Of a stretch of 43,406 nt of DNA, positions 8,372 through 17,087 are shown one piece after another. Position 1 is the first letter of the stretch, and every line of letters starts with the position of its first letter. Made by a program: the position numbers and the translations under genes. The stretch lies in the NCBI RefSeq assembly GCF_000708885.1, contig NZ_JEOE01000022.1, positions 1-43,406 of the forward strand. The letters run 5' to 3'. Source of the stretch: Cellulomonas sp. HZM. GTDB lineage: Bacteria > Actinomycetota > Actinomycetes > Actinomycetales > Cellulomonadaceae. The notes under the pieces are model-generated. The model saw only the letters and a list, made by a program, of their open reading frames with translations, ran no database searches and was not told where the DNA came from.

Positions 8372-11300
8372 CCGCCACCACCACCGCCACCACCGCCACC
8401 GCCGCCGGTCGCCGCGGGCGTCTGCGTCGCCGCCGACGTCGAGCCCGCCCACGGCGAGGTCCCGGTGAACACCGCGCGCACGCTCGTGCTCGCCGCGAGC
8501 GCGGTGCCCGGCGTGCAGGACGCCTTCGCGCTCGCGATCGCGACCGCGACACACCCGGACACGTCCGTCCACGTGGTGCCCTGGCGGTACTGGAACGTCA
8601 CCGAGCCCGCGAGCGCGCCGCCCCCGGTCGCGGTCTTCGCGACGGTCGCGACGAGCGGGACGTCGCTCGCGTCGAGCGTGGTCGTCGTCCCGCGCAGCGC
8701 GGCGCTCACGCCCGTCACGGCCACGGGACCGGCGGCGGCCCACTGGCCGTCCCCGGAGTAGGACACGCGCAGCGTCTGGCCGCCGGCCGCCCACCCGGAG
8801 GTGGACGCGGTGAGGGTCGCGGTCCCGGTGCCGCTGAGCGTCGCGGTCGCGATCTGGCTCCACGTCGTGCCCGCGTCGGTGCTGCGCTCGAGCACCGCGG
8901 AGCCGCTCGTCGCGGGGTCGGAGCCGGCCTTGACCAGCACCTTGACCGTCAGCGAGTCGCCGATCGGCACGGCACCCGGCGAGTCGGTCACCGTGAGCGT
9001 CGTCGTGCGCGCGGACAGCGCAGCGGTGACCAGCTGGTGGTCGGCGCCCGCCGCGACGTTCGGCGAACCGGACGGCGTGACGGTCGTCTGCCACCCGCCC
9101 GTGCCCGTGAACGTCACGGTCGCGCCGGAGTCGCGGATCCACACCACCGAGTCGCCGCCACCGACCGCGACGAGCACGTCGCGTGCCGTGCCGCCGACGG
9201 GAGCGACGTGCGCGGTCACCGTGTCGGGCGTGCCGCTCACGCTCGTCGTCGCACGCAGGCGCACCTGCGTCTCGGCGGCGTCGATGCTCACGGCGTCGTC
9301 GTCGGGCAGCGTCACGGTGGTCTCCCACACACCCAGGTGGCCGGACGGGCCGGACAGCCGCACGGTCCACGTGCCCGCGGGCAGCTGCGTGAACGAGGTG
9401 ACGAAGTCGTCCCCGGAGCGCACGACGGGCTGCGCTGCGGGCGAGGCGGGCCCGGACAGGCTCACGAGCGCACCCGTCAGGTCGGACGACGAGCGGACCG
9501 TGACCGCGAGCGGGTACGTCTGCTCGGTGAGGGTGAGGTCGACGACGAGCCCGTCGCCGGGTTGCAGCACGACGGCCCGTGTCGCCGAGAGCCCGCCCTG
9601 GCTCACCTTGAGCGTGTAGGCGCCCGCCGCGACGCTCGCGAAGCGGTACCGCCCGTCGCCGTCCGTGGTCGCGGTGGCGTCCGGTGCGCCGGCCGCGTCG
9701 GGGTCGAGCGTGACGGTCGTCCCGGTGACGGGTGCGGTCGTGCCGCCGGCCGACTGCTTGAGCACGACGCCCTGCACCGAGCCCGACGGCGCCGTCACGG
9801 GCACCGTGAGCGCGCGGGTCTCGCCCGCGGCGACCGCGACCGGCGTCGACAGCGGCGAGTACGACGCACCCGAGATGTTGAGCGTGTACGTCAGGGGGGC
9901 GAGGTTGTCGAACACGTACAGGCCGGTCTGGGGCGTGCAGGTCGACGTCGGGTTCGACGACGGGCCGCACGTCGGCTCGAGGTCGATGTCGTTGGTCGCG
10001 TCCGTGTACGTCAGCGACATCGTCAGGCCGTCGACGCCCGCGCCGCCGCTCGTCGCGAACACCCGCAGGCGGCCCGCCACGGGCGTCATCTGGATGGTCG
10101 GGGCGGTGACCGTCGTGGCGCCGGGCGCGACGTTCACCGTGGCCAGCGGCGCAGCCTCGTAGCCGGGTGCCGTCGCGGTGACGCTCCACTGGCCCGACGT
10201 GAGCCCCTGCCGGTCGAGCGTGCCCGTCACCGAGTACGCGCCGCCCGTGCCGGTGGTCGTCGTGAACGGGTCGGTCCCGGTCTTGGCCGCGCTCACGGCC
10301 GCACCGACGACACCCTGCGTGAGCGTCGGCGTGATCTGCGCCTGCACGACGCCCGAGATCGTCGCGAGCCGCGTGAGCGTCAGGGTCGCGGGCGCCGCGA
10401 CCGTCTGCCCGGGCGAGACCGTGATCTCCCCCGTGAACGTCTGGAAGCCCGCGGCGCGCACCTGCACCGGGTAGGTGCCCGGCGCCGTCTCGCCGAAGTC
10501 GACGTAGCCGTTGCCCGGGAGCGCCTCGCGGCGCTCGTCGATCCCGGCACGCGTCAGGATCACCGCAGACTGGTAGACCGGCCCCTGCACGCCGGTGGAG
10601 ACGTCGGGTGCCTGGAGCGCGACGCGCAGCATGCCGTACCGCTTGAGCGTCAGGGACACCGCTGCGGGCGTCTCGCCGGGGCGGACGTCGAACGTCACCG
10701 TGTCGCCGAGGTAGCCGGCCAGGCTCGCCGCCACCACGTAGTGGCCGGGGCGGATCAGGCGGCCGTCGCCGTCGACGGGCTGCGCCGAGTCGTTCCAGAC
10801 GAGCGCACCCGTGCTCGTCGCCCGGACCGAGAGCTGACCGACGCCCGGCGGCGCCTGGCGCACGTCGAACGTGATGTCGTCGTACTCGTCGGCCGGCGTG
10901 CTCGACCCCTGCAGCTCGACCGTGCCCGTGAAGCTGCGGCCCAGCGGGGTCAGCGCGACGGGCGCGAGGTTGGTGGTGTCGACGCCGTTGGCCGAGTAGT
11001 CGGCGTAGCCGTCGGCCGTGATCCGCAGGTCCATGCGCTGCTCGATGAGCGCGAGCGCCGTGACCGACGGGTCGGTGGAGCAGCCCGTGGCCGCGGTGCA
11101 GACCGTGAACGTTCCGTCGGGTCGCGTCGTCGCGACGGGGACGCCCGTGGACTGCACGGGCGAGACGCCGCGGTAGCCGGTGACTCCCGACACCGTGACC
11201 TTCGCCCCCTGGACGGGCGTCTCGCTGTCGCCGCCGAGTAGCGTCACGACCTTGCCCTGCACGTCGGACGCACCCTTGGTGAGCACGACCTGCGTCTGCA

Positions 11301-14300
11301 CCTCCTGGTTGAGCCCGACCTGCACCCCTGTCACCTTGCCGCTCGACGAGCCGGTGGCCGACGACGCCTCGACCGTGTACGACGCGCGCGGCAGGCGGCG
11401 CAGCTGCACGACGCCGTCGGTCGTGGTCCCCGTGACGTGGATGCCGCCCGCGGCGGTGAGGTCGACCGATGCGTCGTCGGCCGGGAAGAGGGCACCCGTG
11501 CCGTCCGTCGAGTAGACGCTCACGGTCAGCACGCCGAGCCGGTCGAGCGTCGAGTCGACGCGGCGCAGGTCGCCCGGGGTGAGCGTCACCGACACCGGGT
11601 CGGGTGCGACGTACTCGCCGCCCTGCTCGGGCATGACGTAGACGTCGTAGCCGCCCGAGCTGAGCCGGTCGATCTCGTAGGAGCCGTTGACCCCGATGAA
11701 CGAGCACGCGCCAGCGGCAGCGGTGCAGCGGCCGTCGGTCTTGCCGCACGGGTGCGCCGCGTCGGGTGCCGCGCCACCGTGCACGACGGCCACGACGCAC
11801 GTGGTGGTCGGGACGACGCCGACGCGTGCGGCGACCGAGCCGACGATCGAGGGCGACGGGTAGAGCGCGACGGTCGCCGCCTCGACCACCTGGCCCATCG
11901 GGACGGTCACGTCCACCGTGCCCGGCTCGTAGCCGGGGGCGGACAGCTGCAGGCGGTACAGCCCCGGGTACAGGCCGCCCTCGCCCGCGCGCGGCAGCTC
12001 GTACGGCTGGTCGGGATCGGAGCGGACCGTGACCGTCGTCGGCGCCTGGCCGGGCACCTGCGTCGTCGTGGTGACCGTCAGCTCGCACTTCTCGCCCGGC
12101 AGCAGGTTGGGGCACGTGAGCCGCGCGCCCGTGCTCGCGTCGGTGGCGCGGCCCCGGATCTGCGACGTCGCCGTCAGGCCGTCCCCCTCGAGCGCGCGCA
12201 GCACCAGCCGGGCACCGGCGTGACCCGAACCCTTGACCGTCACCTGCGCCGACGCGGGCTCGTGGCCGAACGAGTCGGCCGTGAGCGTGTACCTACCCGC
12301 CGGGATGCCGTCGAAGCGGAACGTGCCCTGGTCGTCGGACGCGGACATCGTCTTGAACGTGCCGCCCGGACCGGTGAGCGTGAGCCCCGCCGCGGCGACC
12401 GGCTTGCCGGAGTCGTCCTTCGCGGTGCCGCTCACCGTCCCGCCGAGCGACGACACGGTGAACGACGCGGGCGCGCGCCCCTTCGACGTCAGCCGCAGCT
12501 GGTGGGTCTGCGTCGCGTACCCGGGGGCCGACAGCGTCACGCGGTACGTGCCCGGGACGGGCAGGTCCGGGAGCACGAAGGCTCCGCGGTGGTCGCCCGT
12601 GACGGTCGTCGCGGTGCGGGTGACCGACCCCGCGGTCGCGGTGACGGTGACCCCTCCCAGGCCGCCCTGGCCGCCGAACGAGTCGCGCCCGCGCACGCTC
12701 CCGGACAGCGTCGTCACGCCCGCCTCGAGCCGCAGGCCCACGGTGCGCTCCCCCGCGGCGGGCAGCGTCACGAGCGCGGCCTGCGCGCCCAGGTCCGTCG
12801 AGCTCGCGCTCACCAGGTACGTGCTGGGCGTCGACAGCCCGTCGACCTCCCACCGGCCCACGTCGCCGGTCGTCGCGGTGCGCGTCGTGACCGTCGTCGT
12901 GCCGTCGGAGATCGTCACCAGCACGCCGCCCGCGCGTCCGGACGGCCCGGTGACCGTGCCGCTCAGGCGGCCCTGGCCGGGGACGAGCGCGAGCTCGAGC
13001 GGCGACGCGGCCGCCTGCGCACCCGTCACCCAGAACCGCTGCGTCTCGTAGCCGGGCTTCGCGACGGTGATGAGGTAGCGGCCCGTGGCCGAGAGCCCCG
13101 CGAACGCCCAGGCGCCGTCCGAGCCCGTGGTGGTCGTCAGGCGCTGGTCGGCGACGTCGGTGCGCTCGACCGGCAGCGCGAGCGCCGAGACCTTGCCGAC
13201 GGGTCCGTCGGCGGACCTCGCCTGGCCGCCGGTGGCGGAGCGCGCGAGCGACGCCGCCGCACCGACGACGCTCCCGACGAGCGAGCGCGCGGCGGCGACC
13301 GTCGACCGCACAGCCCGGTCCGCGCGGTGCGCGACCGCGGCGACGACCGTGGCGTCGTCGCCCCCGCCGGCCGTGCCCGAGGAGCCCGACGCGTCGGTGC
13401 TCGTGCTGCTCGATCCGCTCGATCCGGCGGAGTCGTCGTCCGACGAGTCCGCGGCCGTGAGCGCGCCCGCGGGCACCACCTGCACGGTGACGCCCGAGGG
13501 GTCGCTCGACGTCACGACCCCGGCGACGCGCACGCCCTCGTCGTCGGCCCCGGAGCCGTCGTCGGACCCGGACCCGTCGCCCGAGCCAGAGCCGTCACCC
13601 GAGCCGGTACCCGAGCCGTCGCCGGTTCCTGAGCCGGTGCCCGAGCCGGTTCCTGAGCCGCTCGTCGCCGGCGCGGTCGCCACACCGGCCTGCTGGTCCA
13701 CGCTGCGCCCCGAGCCCGAGAAGCGGTCGGAGAGCCACGGCAGGGCCGCGATCACGAGCCCGACCCACAGGATCGCGACCGTCGCGACCGCGACGCCGCG
13801 CAGGAGCGAGCCGCCGAGGAGCGGGCGGGCCGTGAACGACCCGTCGAACCGCTGCGGCGCGCGGTCGCCCGTCGCCGTGACGTGGAACCCGGCGCGGCGC
13901 ACCGAGCCGAAGACGCGGGGGCGGTGCACGCCGGCACGCGCGCCGACGCGCACGCTCGCGTGCGGCTCGACGACGAGGTCGCGGCGGTCGAGGCGGACGA
14001 ACGCGCCCGACCGGTCGTCGGCGCGTGCGTCGAGCCGGACGCGTGCGGGCTGGTCACCGGTGTTGGCGAGCACCACCTGGACGCGGCGCGAGCGCACGGC
14101 ACGCGAGTCGGCGGGCTCGACGCCCAGCACGAGCCCGCTCGCGCCGTCGACGCGCACCGAGCCGTCGACGAGGGTGGTCGACCTCTCGCCCGCGGTCACC
14201 GACTCGACCGCGACGACGAACGGGTAGTCGCCGGGCTGCGTGCCGACGGGCGGCAGCAGCGTGAGCTCGACGCTCACGGTCGCGTCGGGGGCGACGCCGG

Positions 14301-14487
14301 GGACCGCGACCGGGACGGGCAGCCACGCGCCCTCGAGCCCGACGACCGAGACGACGAGGTCGAGCGGTGCGGACGTGACGTTGCGCGCGTGCACGCGCAG
14401 CACGGCGGCGTCGCCGGGCGTCGCGTGCGCGCCGGGCTCGACGAGCGCGGACGTCGCCGCGCCGCCCCCACGGGGTGCCTTCGCCAT
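8362..14487 (-). CDS. Giant single-pass membrane protein with carboxypeptidase-regulatory-like and Ig-like repeats (paralogue 1)
   Basis: The product is 2041 residues; the ATG is preceded by a strong AGGAGG site. Residues 1-225 hold two Ig-like/NEW3-type beta domains without a signal peptide. A TM helix lies at ~228-251 (VAVATVAILWVGLVIAALPWL); basic residues on its N-terminal side predict N-in, C-out topology. A Ser-Gly/Thr-Gly linker (~275-318) follows, then many carboxypeptidase-D regulatory-like modules (repeating motifs such as GTYRVTLSAPGY and AGRYTLTADSFG) and, near the C-terminus, bacterial Ig-like repeats (TTTLTVTDSPG). The protein ends in twelve Gly. No catalytic domain is visible, so a 'hydrolytic protein' label would be wrong. 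It is last in the minus-strand operon headed by the DUF4255 cap gene. I infer cell-surface display with a cytoplasmic face that could contact the eCIS particle. Confidence 0.88.
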   Translation of the reverse strand: MAKAPRGGGAATSALVEPGAHATPGDAAVLRVHARNVTSAPLDLVVSVVGLEGAWLPVPVAVPGVAPDATVSVELTLLPPVGTQPGDYPFVVAVESVTAGERSTTLVDGSVRVDGASGLVLGVEPADSRAVRSRRVQVVLANTGDQPARVRLDARADDRSGAFVRLDRRDLVVEPHASVRVGARAGVHRPRVFGSVRRAGFHVTATGDRAPQRFDGSFTARPLLGGSLLRGVAVATVAILWVGLVIAALPWLSDRFSGSGRSVDQQAGVATAPATSGSGTGSGTGSGTGDGSGTGSGDGSGSGDGSGSDDGSGADDEGVRVAGVVTSSDPSGVTVQVVPAGALTAADSSDDDSAGSSGSSSTSTDASGSSGTAGGGDDATVVAAVAHRADRAVRSTVAAARSLVGSVVGAAASLARSATGGQARSADGPVGKVSALALPVERTDVADQRLTTTTGSDGAWAFAGLSATGRYLITVAKPGYETQRFWVTGAQAAASPLELALVPGQGRLSGTVTGPSGRAGGVLVTISDGTTTVTTRTATTGDVGRWEVDGLSTPSTYLVSASSTDLGAQAALVTLPAAGERTVGLRLEAGVTTLSGSVRGRDSFGGQGGLGGVTVTATAGSVTRTATTVTGDHRGAFVLPDLPVPGTYRVTLSAPGYATQTHQLRLTSKGRAPASFTVSSLGGTVSGTAKDDSGKPVAAAGLTLTGPGGTFKTMSASDDQGTFRFDGIPAGRYTLTADSFGHEPASAQVTVKGSGHAGARLVLRALEGDGLTATSQIRGRATDASTGARLTCPNLLPGEKCELTVTTTTQVPGQAPTTVTVRSDPDQPYELPRAGEGGLYPGLYRLQLSAPGYEPGTVDVTVPMGQVVEAATVALYPSPSIVGSVAARVGVVPTTTCVVAVVHGGAAPDAAHPCGKTDGRCTAAAGACSFIGVNGSYEIDRLSSGGYDVYVMPEQGGEYVAPDPVSVTLTPGDLRRVDSTLDRLGVLTVSVYSTDGTGALFPADDASVDLTAAGGIHVTGTTTDGVVQLRRLPRASYTVEASSATGSSSGKVTGVQVGLNQEVQTQVVLTKGASDVQGKVVTLLGGDSETPVQGAKVTVSGVTGYRGVSPVQSTGVPVATTRPDGTFTVCTAATGCSTDPSVTALALIEQRMDLRITADGYADYSANGVDTTNLAPVALTPLGRSFTGTVELQGSSTPADEYDDITFDVRQAPPGVGQLSVRATSTGALVWNDSAQPVDGDGRLIRPGHYVVAASLAGYLGDTVTFDVRPGETPAAVSLTLKRYGMLRVALQAPDVSTGVQGPVYQSAVILTRAGIDERREALPGNGYVDFGETAPGTYPVQVRAAGFQTFTGEITVSPGQTVAAPATLTLTRLATISGVVQAQITPTLTQGVVGAAVSAAKTGTDPFTTTTGTGGAYSVTGTLDRQGLTSGQWSVTATAPGYEAAPLATVNVAPGATTVTAPTIQMTPVAGRLRVFATSGGAGVDGLTMSLTYTDATNDIDLEPTCGPSSNPTSTCTPQTGLYVFDNLAPLTYTLNISGASYSPLSTPVAVAAGETRALTVPVTAPSGSVQGVVLKQSAGGTTAPVTGTTVTLDPDAAGAPDATATTDGDGRYRFASVAAGAYTLKVSQGGLSATRAVVLQPGDGLVVDLTLTEQTYPLAVTVRSSSDLTGALVSLSGPASPAAQPVVRSGDDFVTSFTQLPAGTWTVRLSGPSGHLGVWETTVTLPDDDAVSIDAAETQVRLRATTSVSGTPDTVTAHVAPVGGTARDVLVAVGGGDSVVWIRDSGATVTFTGTGGWQTTVTPSGSPNVAAGADHQLVTAALSARTTTLTVTDSPGAVPIGDSLTVKVLVKAGSDPATSGSAVLERSTDAGTTWSQIATATLSGTGTATLTASTSGWAAGGQTLRVSYSGDGQWAAAGPVAVTGVSAALRGTTTTLDASDVPLVATVAKTATGGGALAGSVTFQYRQGTTWTDVSGCVAVAIASAKASCTPGTALAASTSVRAVFTGTSPWAGSTSAATQTPAATGGGGGGGGGGGGTP
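13534..13665 (-). repeat. Ser-Gly-rich repetitive linker
   Basis: Degenerate 6- and 12-base tandem units encode alternating SG, TG and DG dipeptides (about residues 275-318 of paralogue 1), becoming acidic at the distal end. It lies just outside the TM helix and looks like a flexible spacer through the cell wall. Confidence 0.8.
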
Positions 14488-14501
14488 CGTTCCTCCTCGT
14501 C

Positions 14502-14549
14502 GTGCTGTCGTCGGTGCCGTCGTCGGTGCTGTCTTCGGTGCTCTCTTCA
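14502..14549 (-). repeat. 12-bp tandem repeat, four copies, between paralogues 1 and 2
   Basis: Four consecutive 12-base units fill most of the 71-base gap between two minus-strand genes. On the minus strand, in frame with the upstream gene beyond its stop at 14559-14561, they would encode the acidic series EEST, EDST, DDGT, DDST. The Shine-Dalgarno site for paralogue 1 follows directly. Confidence 0.75.
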
Positions 14550-14558
14550 GGGCCGCCG

Positions 14559-17087
14559 TCAGGACGGCGGGACCGTCACGTCCACGCGTCGCTGGTCGCT
14601 CGGGCTGAGGGTCTGCGGCGACGAGGTCCCCAGGACGCTGCCGTCGGCGGTGACCCGGATCTCGACGATGTAGCTCTCGGGGGCGTCGACGCCCTCGAAC
14701 GCGTACGTCCCGCCGTCGTCGGTGATCGTGGTCGCGACCGGACCGGCCGCGGTGCCGTACTCGGACGCGCGGTAGAGCAGCACCGCGACGCCGTCGGCCG
14801 TCCCGCCGCCCTGGTAGCGCACGGTGCCGTAGACGCGCGCGGGCGCGACGAGCGTGGGCGAGACCGTCTTCTCCTGCGCGGCCGCGAGCACGACGATCTG
14901 CGACGTCGCGCGCGTCCCGGGGCGCGAGAACGTGACCGTGTACGTGCCCGGTTCGAGGCCGTCGACGACGTAGGTCCCCACCTCGTCGGACGGCGTGGAG
15001 GCGGTGTAGGTGACGTGCTGCGTCCCGCCCGAGCTGACCGTGACCTTGACGTTCCCGACGGGCTCGGCGTCGGCGCCCTGCGTCGCGGGCTGCTTCACCG
15101 TCCCGACGATGCGCCCGTTCGCGGCGCGCATCGTGACGTCCACCGCGGTCGCCGACGTCGCGCCGGCGGTGACGTTCCCGAACGCGTCGACGCTCACCGA
15201 CACGACCTGCGACTCGAGGTCGGCGCGCGCGAACGTCACGGTGTACGTGCTCGGCACGCGCAGGCCCGAGAGCTTCCAGCGGCCCGCGGGCTTGGTGGAC
15301 TGGGTCACGGTCTGCAGCGTGAGCGAGCCGTCGGTCACGGTCACGCTCACGCCCCCCGGGTCGCCGCCGGGGATGCTGACCTGCCCCCCGAGCGTCGCCT
15401 CGTCGCGTCCGAGCACCACCGCGACGCCCGTGAGCGCCTGGCCCTGGGTGAGCGTGAGGTTGAGCGTGGTGGGCGCGTACCCGTCGGCGGACACGACGAC
15501 CGTGTACGAGCCGGGCGTCGGCAGCCCGCGCACGACGAACGACCCGACCGCGTCCTGCGTGAGCGACACGGTCTCGACCACCACCTGGCCGTTGCTCGCG
15601 ACGACGGTGGCCCCCGCGAGCGGCCCGTCGAGGCCCGAGACGGTCCCCGCGATCGACCCGTCGCCCTGCGTGAGCGAGATCTTCACGCCCGTGCGGTCCT
15701 CGCCCGCCGCCACGTCGACGCGCTGCACGGTCGACGCGAAGCCGTCCTTCGTCACCACCAGGTCGTACACGCCCGGCGAGGGCAGGTCCGCGACCTCGAA
15801 CGTCCCCTCGGCGCCGATCGGCACCGAGCGCACGACCGCCCCGGAGGTCGCGGTGGGAGCGGCCTCGCCGGGCTCGGCGGGGGTGCCCGCGAGCGGGCCG
15901 GTGTCGAGCGGCAGCTCCACCGTGAGCTTCGCACCCGCGACGTCGGTCCCGCTCACCGTGCCGGACAGGCGCGCGGGCACGCCGCCGACGAGCACCTTGA
16001 GGCCCGTCGCGGCCTGGCCGGTCTGCACCTGCACCTGCTGCGCGTCGGCCTGCGTGGGCGCCGCGGGGTACCAGGTCTCGGCGAACCCCGCGCCGCGCAC
16101 GCGCAGCGTGTAGGTGCCCGCGGGCAGCCGGTCGAGCGCGTAGCTGCCGTCCTTCGCGGTCGCGGTCGTGAGGATCGGGTTCGCGGGGTCGTCGGCGAAC
16201 GCCTCGACGGACACGCCGCCGACGCCCGCACCCGTCGACAGGTCCGTGACGCTCCCGGCGAGCGAGGACGTGCCCGTCGTCGTCTGCACGTCGCGCGCCT
16301 GCGCGACCTGCAGCGCGAGGTCGCGGTCCGCCGCGGAGCGCCCCACGACCGAGCCGAGCGCGATCGTGATGACCACCGCGAACGTGCTCAGAGCGAGCAG
16401 CAGCCCGAGCAGCGCGAGCACCCCGCGCGAGAACCGGGGCTTCTGCACGAAGACACCGGCGGCCGCGGGCGGCGCGTCGGGCGGGGGCGCGGTCGGGCCG
16501 TCGACCCGCAGCTCGAACGGCCGCAGCCGCGGGTCGCCGACGAACGGACGACGGGCCCGCGCGCGCAGCGCGAGCGCCGTGCTCTGGCCGGGGGGGACGC
16601 TGTACTGCGGCGGCTCGAACGTGAACGCGACCGCGGCCTCGGGGTCGCGTGCGACGAGCCGGCCCACCTGCACGGTGTTGCCCTCGTTGTGCACGAGGAC
16701 CGAGAACTCCGCCACCGCTCCCGCGGTGACCGTGGGCGGGTCGAGCCGGACCGCGGTGCGCGGTGCGGCGGGGACGTCGAGCACGACCTCCTCGACCGCG
16801 ACCAGGCCGGGGTCCGTGAGGTCGCGCACCTGGACCGCGACGCGTCGCTCGCCCGCGGGCAGCCCCGGCGGGAGCGTGAGCACCACGGGCACGACGCCCG
16901 TCTCCTCGGGGAACAGCCGCAGCTGGGGCTCGTCGACCCGCACCCAGGACGGGTCGGCGCCCAGCACGCGCACCGCGTAGCCGCCGATGAGGTCCGAGGT
17001 GTTGGTGACCGCCGCGACGACCGTCGTCGGGACGCCGGGCTGGACGACGACCCGGCGCGGGTCGAGCTCGAGCCGCACGTCACCCAC
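14559..17087 (-). CDS. Single-pass membrane protein with carboxypeptidase-regulatory-like repeats (paralogue 2)
   Basis: This is an 842-residue protein. Residues 1-215 contain two Ig-like domains (VTNTSDLIGGYAVRVLGADP and a later LVHNEGNTVQVG). The short signature RFSRG immediately precedes the TM helix at ~222-246. The rest is a series of carboxypeptidase regulatory-like modules (such as GTYTLRVRGAGFAETWY and GSYTVVVSADGYAP) predicted to be outside the cell. No signal peptide is present; basic residues before the helix support N-in topology. The chosen GTG start lies inside the end of the upstream paralogue (8-base overlap), so translation is coupled. It is clearly homologous to paralogue 3 and more distantly to paralogue 1. 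No enzymatic motif is visible. Confidence 0.88.
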   Translation of the reverse strand: MGDVRLELDPRRVVVQPGVPTTVVAAVTNTSDLIGGYAVRVLGADPSWVRVDEPQLRLFPEETGVVPVVLTLPPGLPAGERRVAVQVRDLTDPGLVAVEEVVLDVPAAPRTAVRLDPPTVTAGAVAEFSVLVHNEGNTVQVGRLVARDPEAAVAFTFEPPQYSVPPGQSTALALRARARRPFVGDPRLRPFELRVDGPTAPPPDAPPAAAGVFVQKPRFSRGVLALLGLLLALSTFAVVITIALGSVVGRSAADRDLALQVAQARDVQTTTGTSSLAGSVTDLSTGAGVGGVSVEAFADDPANPILTTATAKDGSYALDRLPAGTYTLRVRGAGFAETWYPAAPTQADAQQVQVQTGQAATGLKVLVGGVPARLSGTVSGTDVAGAKLTVELPLDTGPLAGTPAEPGEAAPTATSGAVVRSVPIGAEGTFEVADLPSPGVYDLVVTKDGFASTVQRVDVAAGEDRTGVKISLTQGDGSIAGTVSGLDGPLAGATVVASNGQVVVETVSLTQDAVGSFVVRGLPTPGSYTVVVSADGYAPTTLNLTLTQGQALTGVAVVLGRDEATLGGQVSIPGGDPGGVSVTVTDGSLTLQTVTQSTKPAGRWKLSGLRVPSTYTVTFARADLESQVVSVSVDAFGNVTAGATSATAVDVTMRAANGRIVGTVKQPATQGADAEPVGNVKVTVSSGGTQHVTYTASTPSDEVGTYVVDGLEPGTYTVTFSRPGTRATSQIVVLAAAQEKTVSPTLVAPARVYGTVRYQGGGTADGVAVLLYRASEYGTAAGPVATTITDDGGTYAFEGVDAPESYIVEIRVTADGSVLGTSSPQTLSPSDQRRVDVTVPPS

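Noticed and set aside
8362..14487. Annotation as carboxypeptidase or hydrolase
   Set aside because: Only regulatory-like beta modules are present; no zinc-peptidase catalytic motif is visible.
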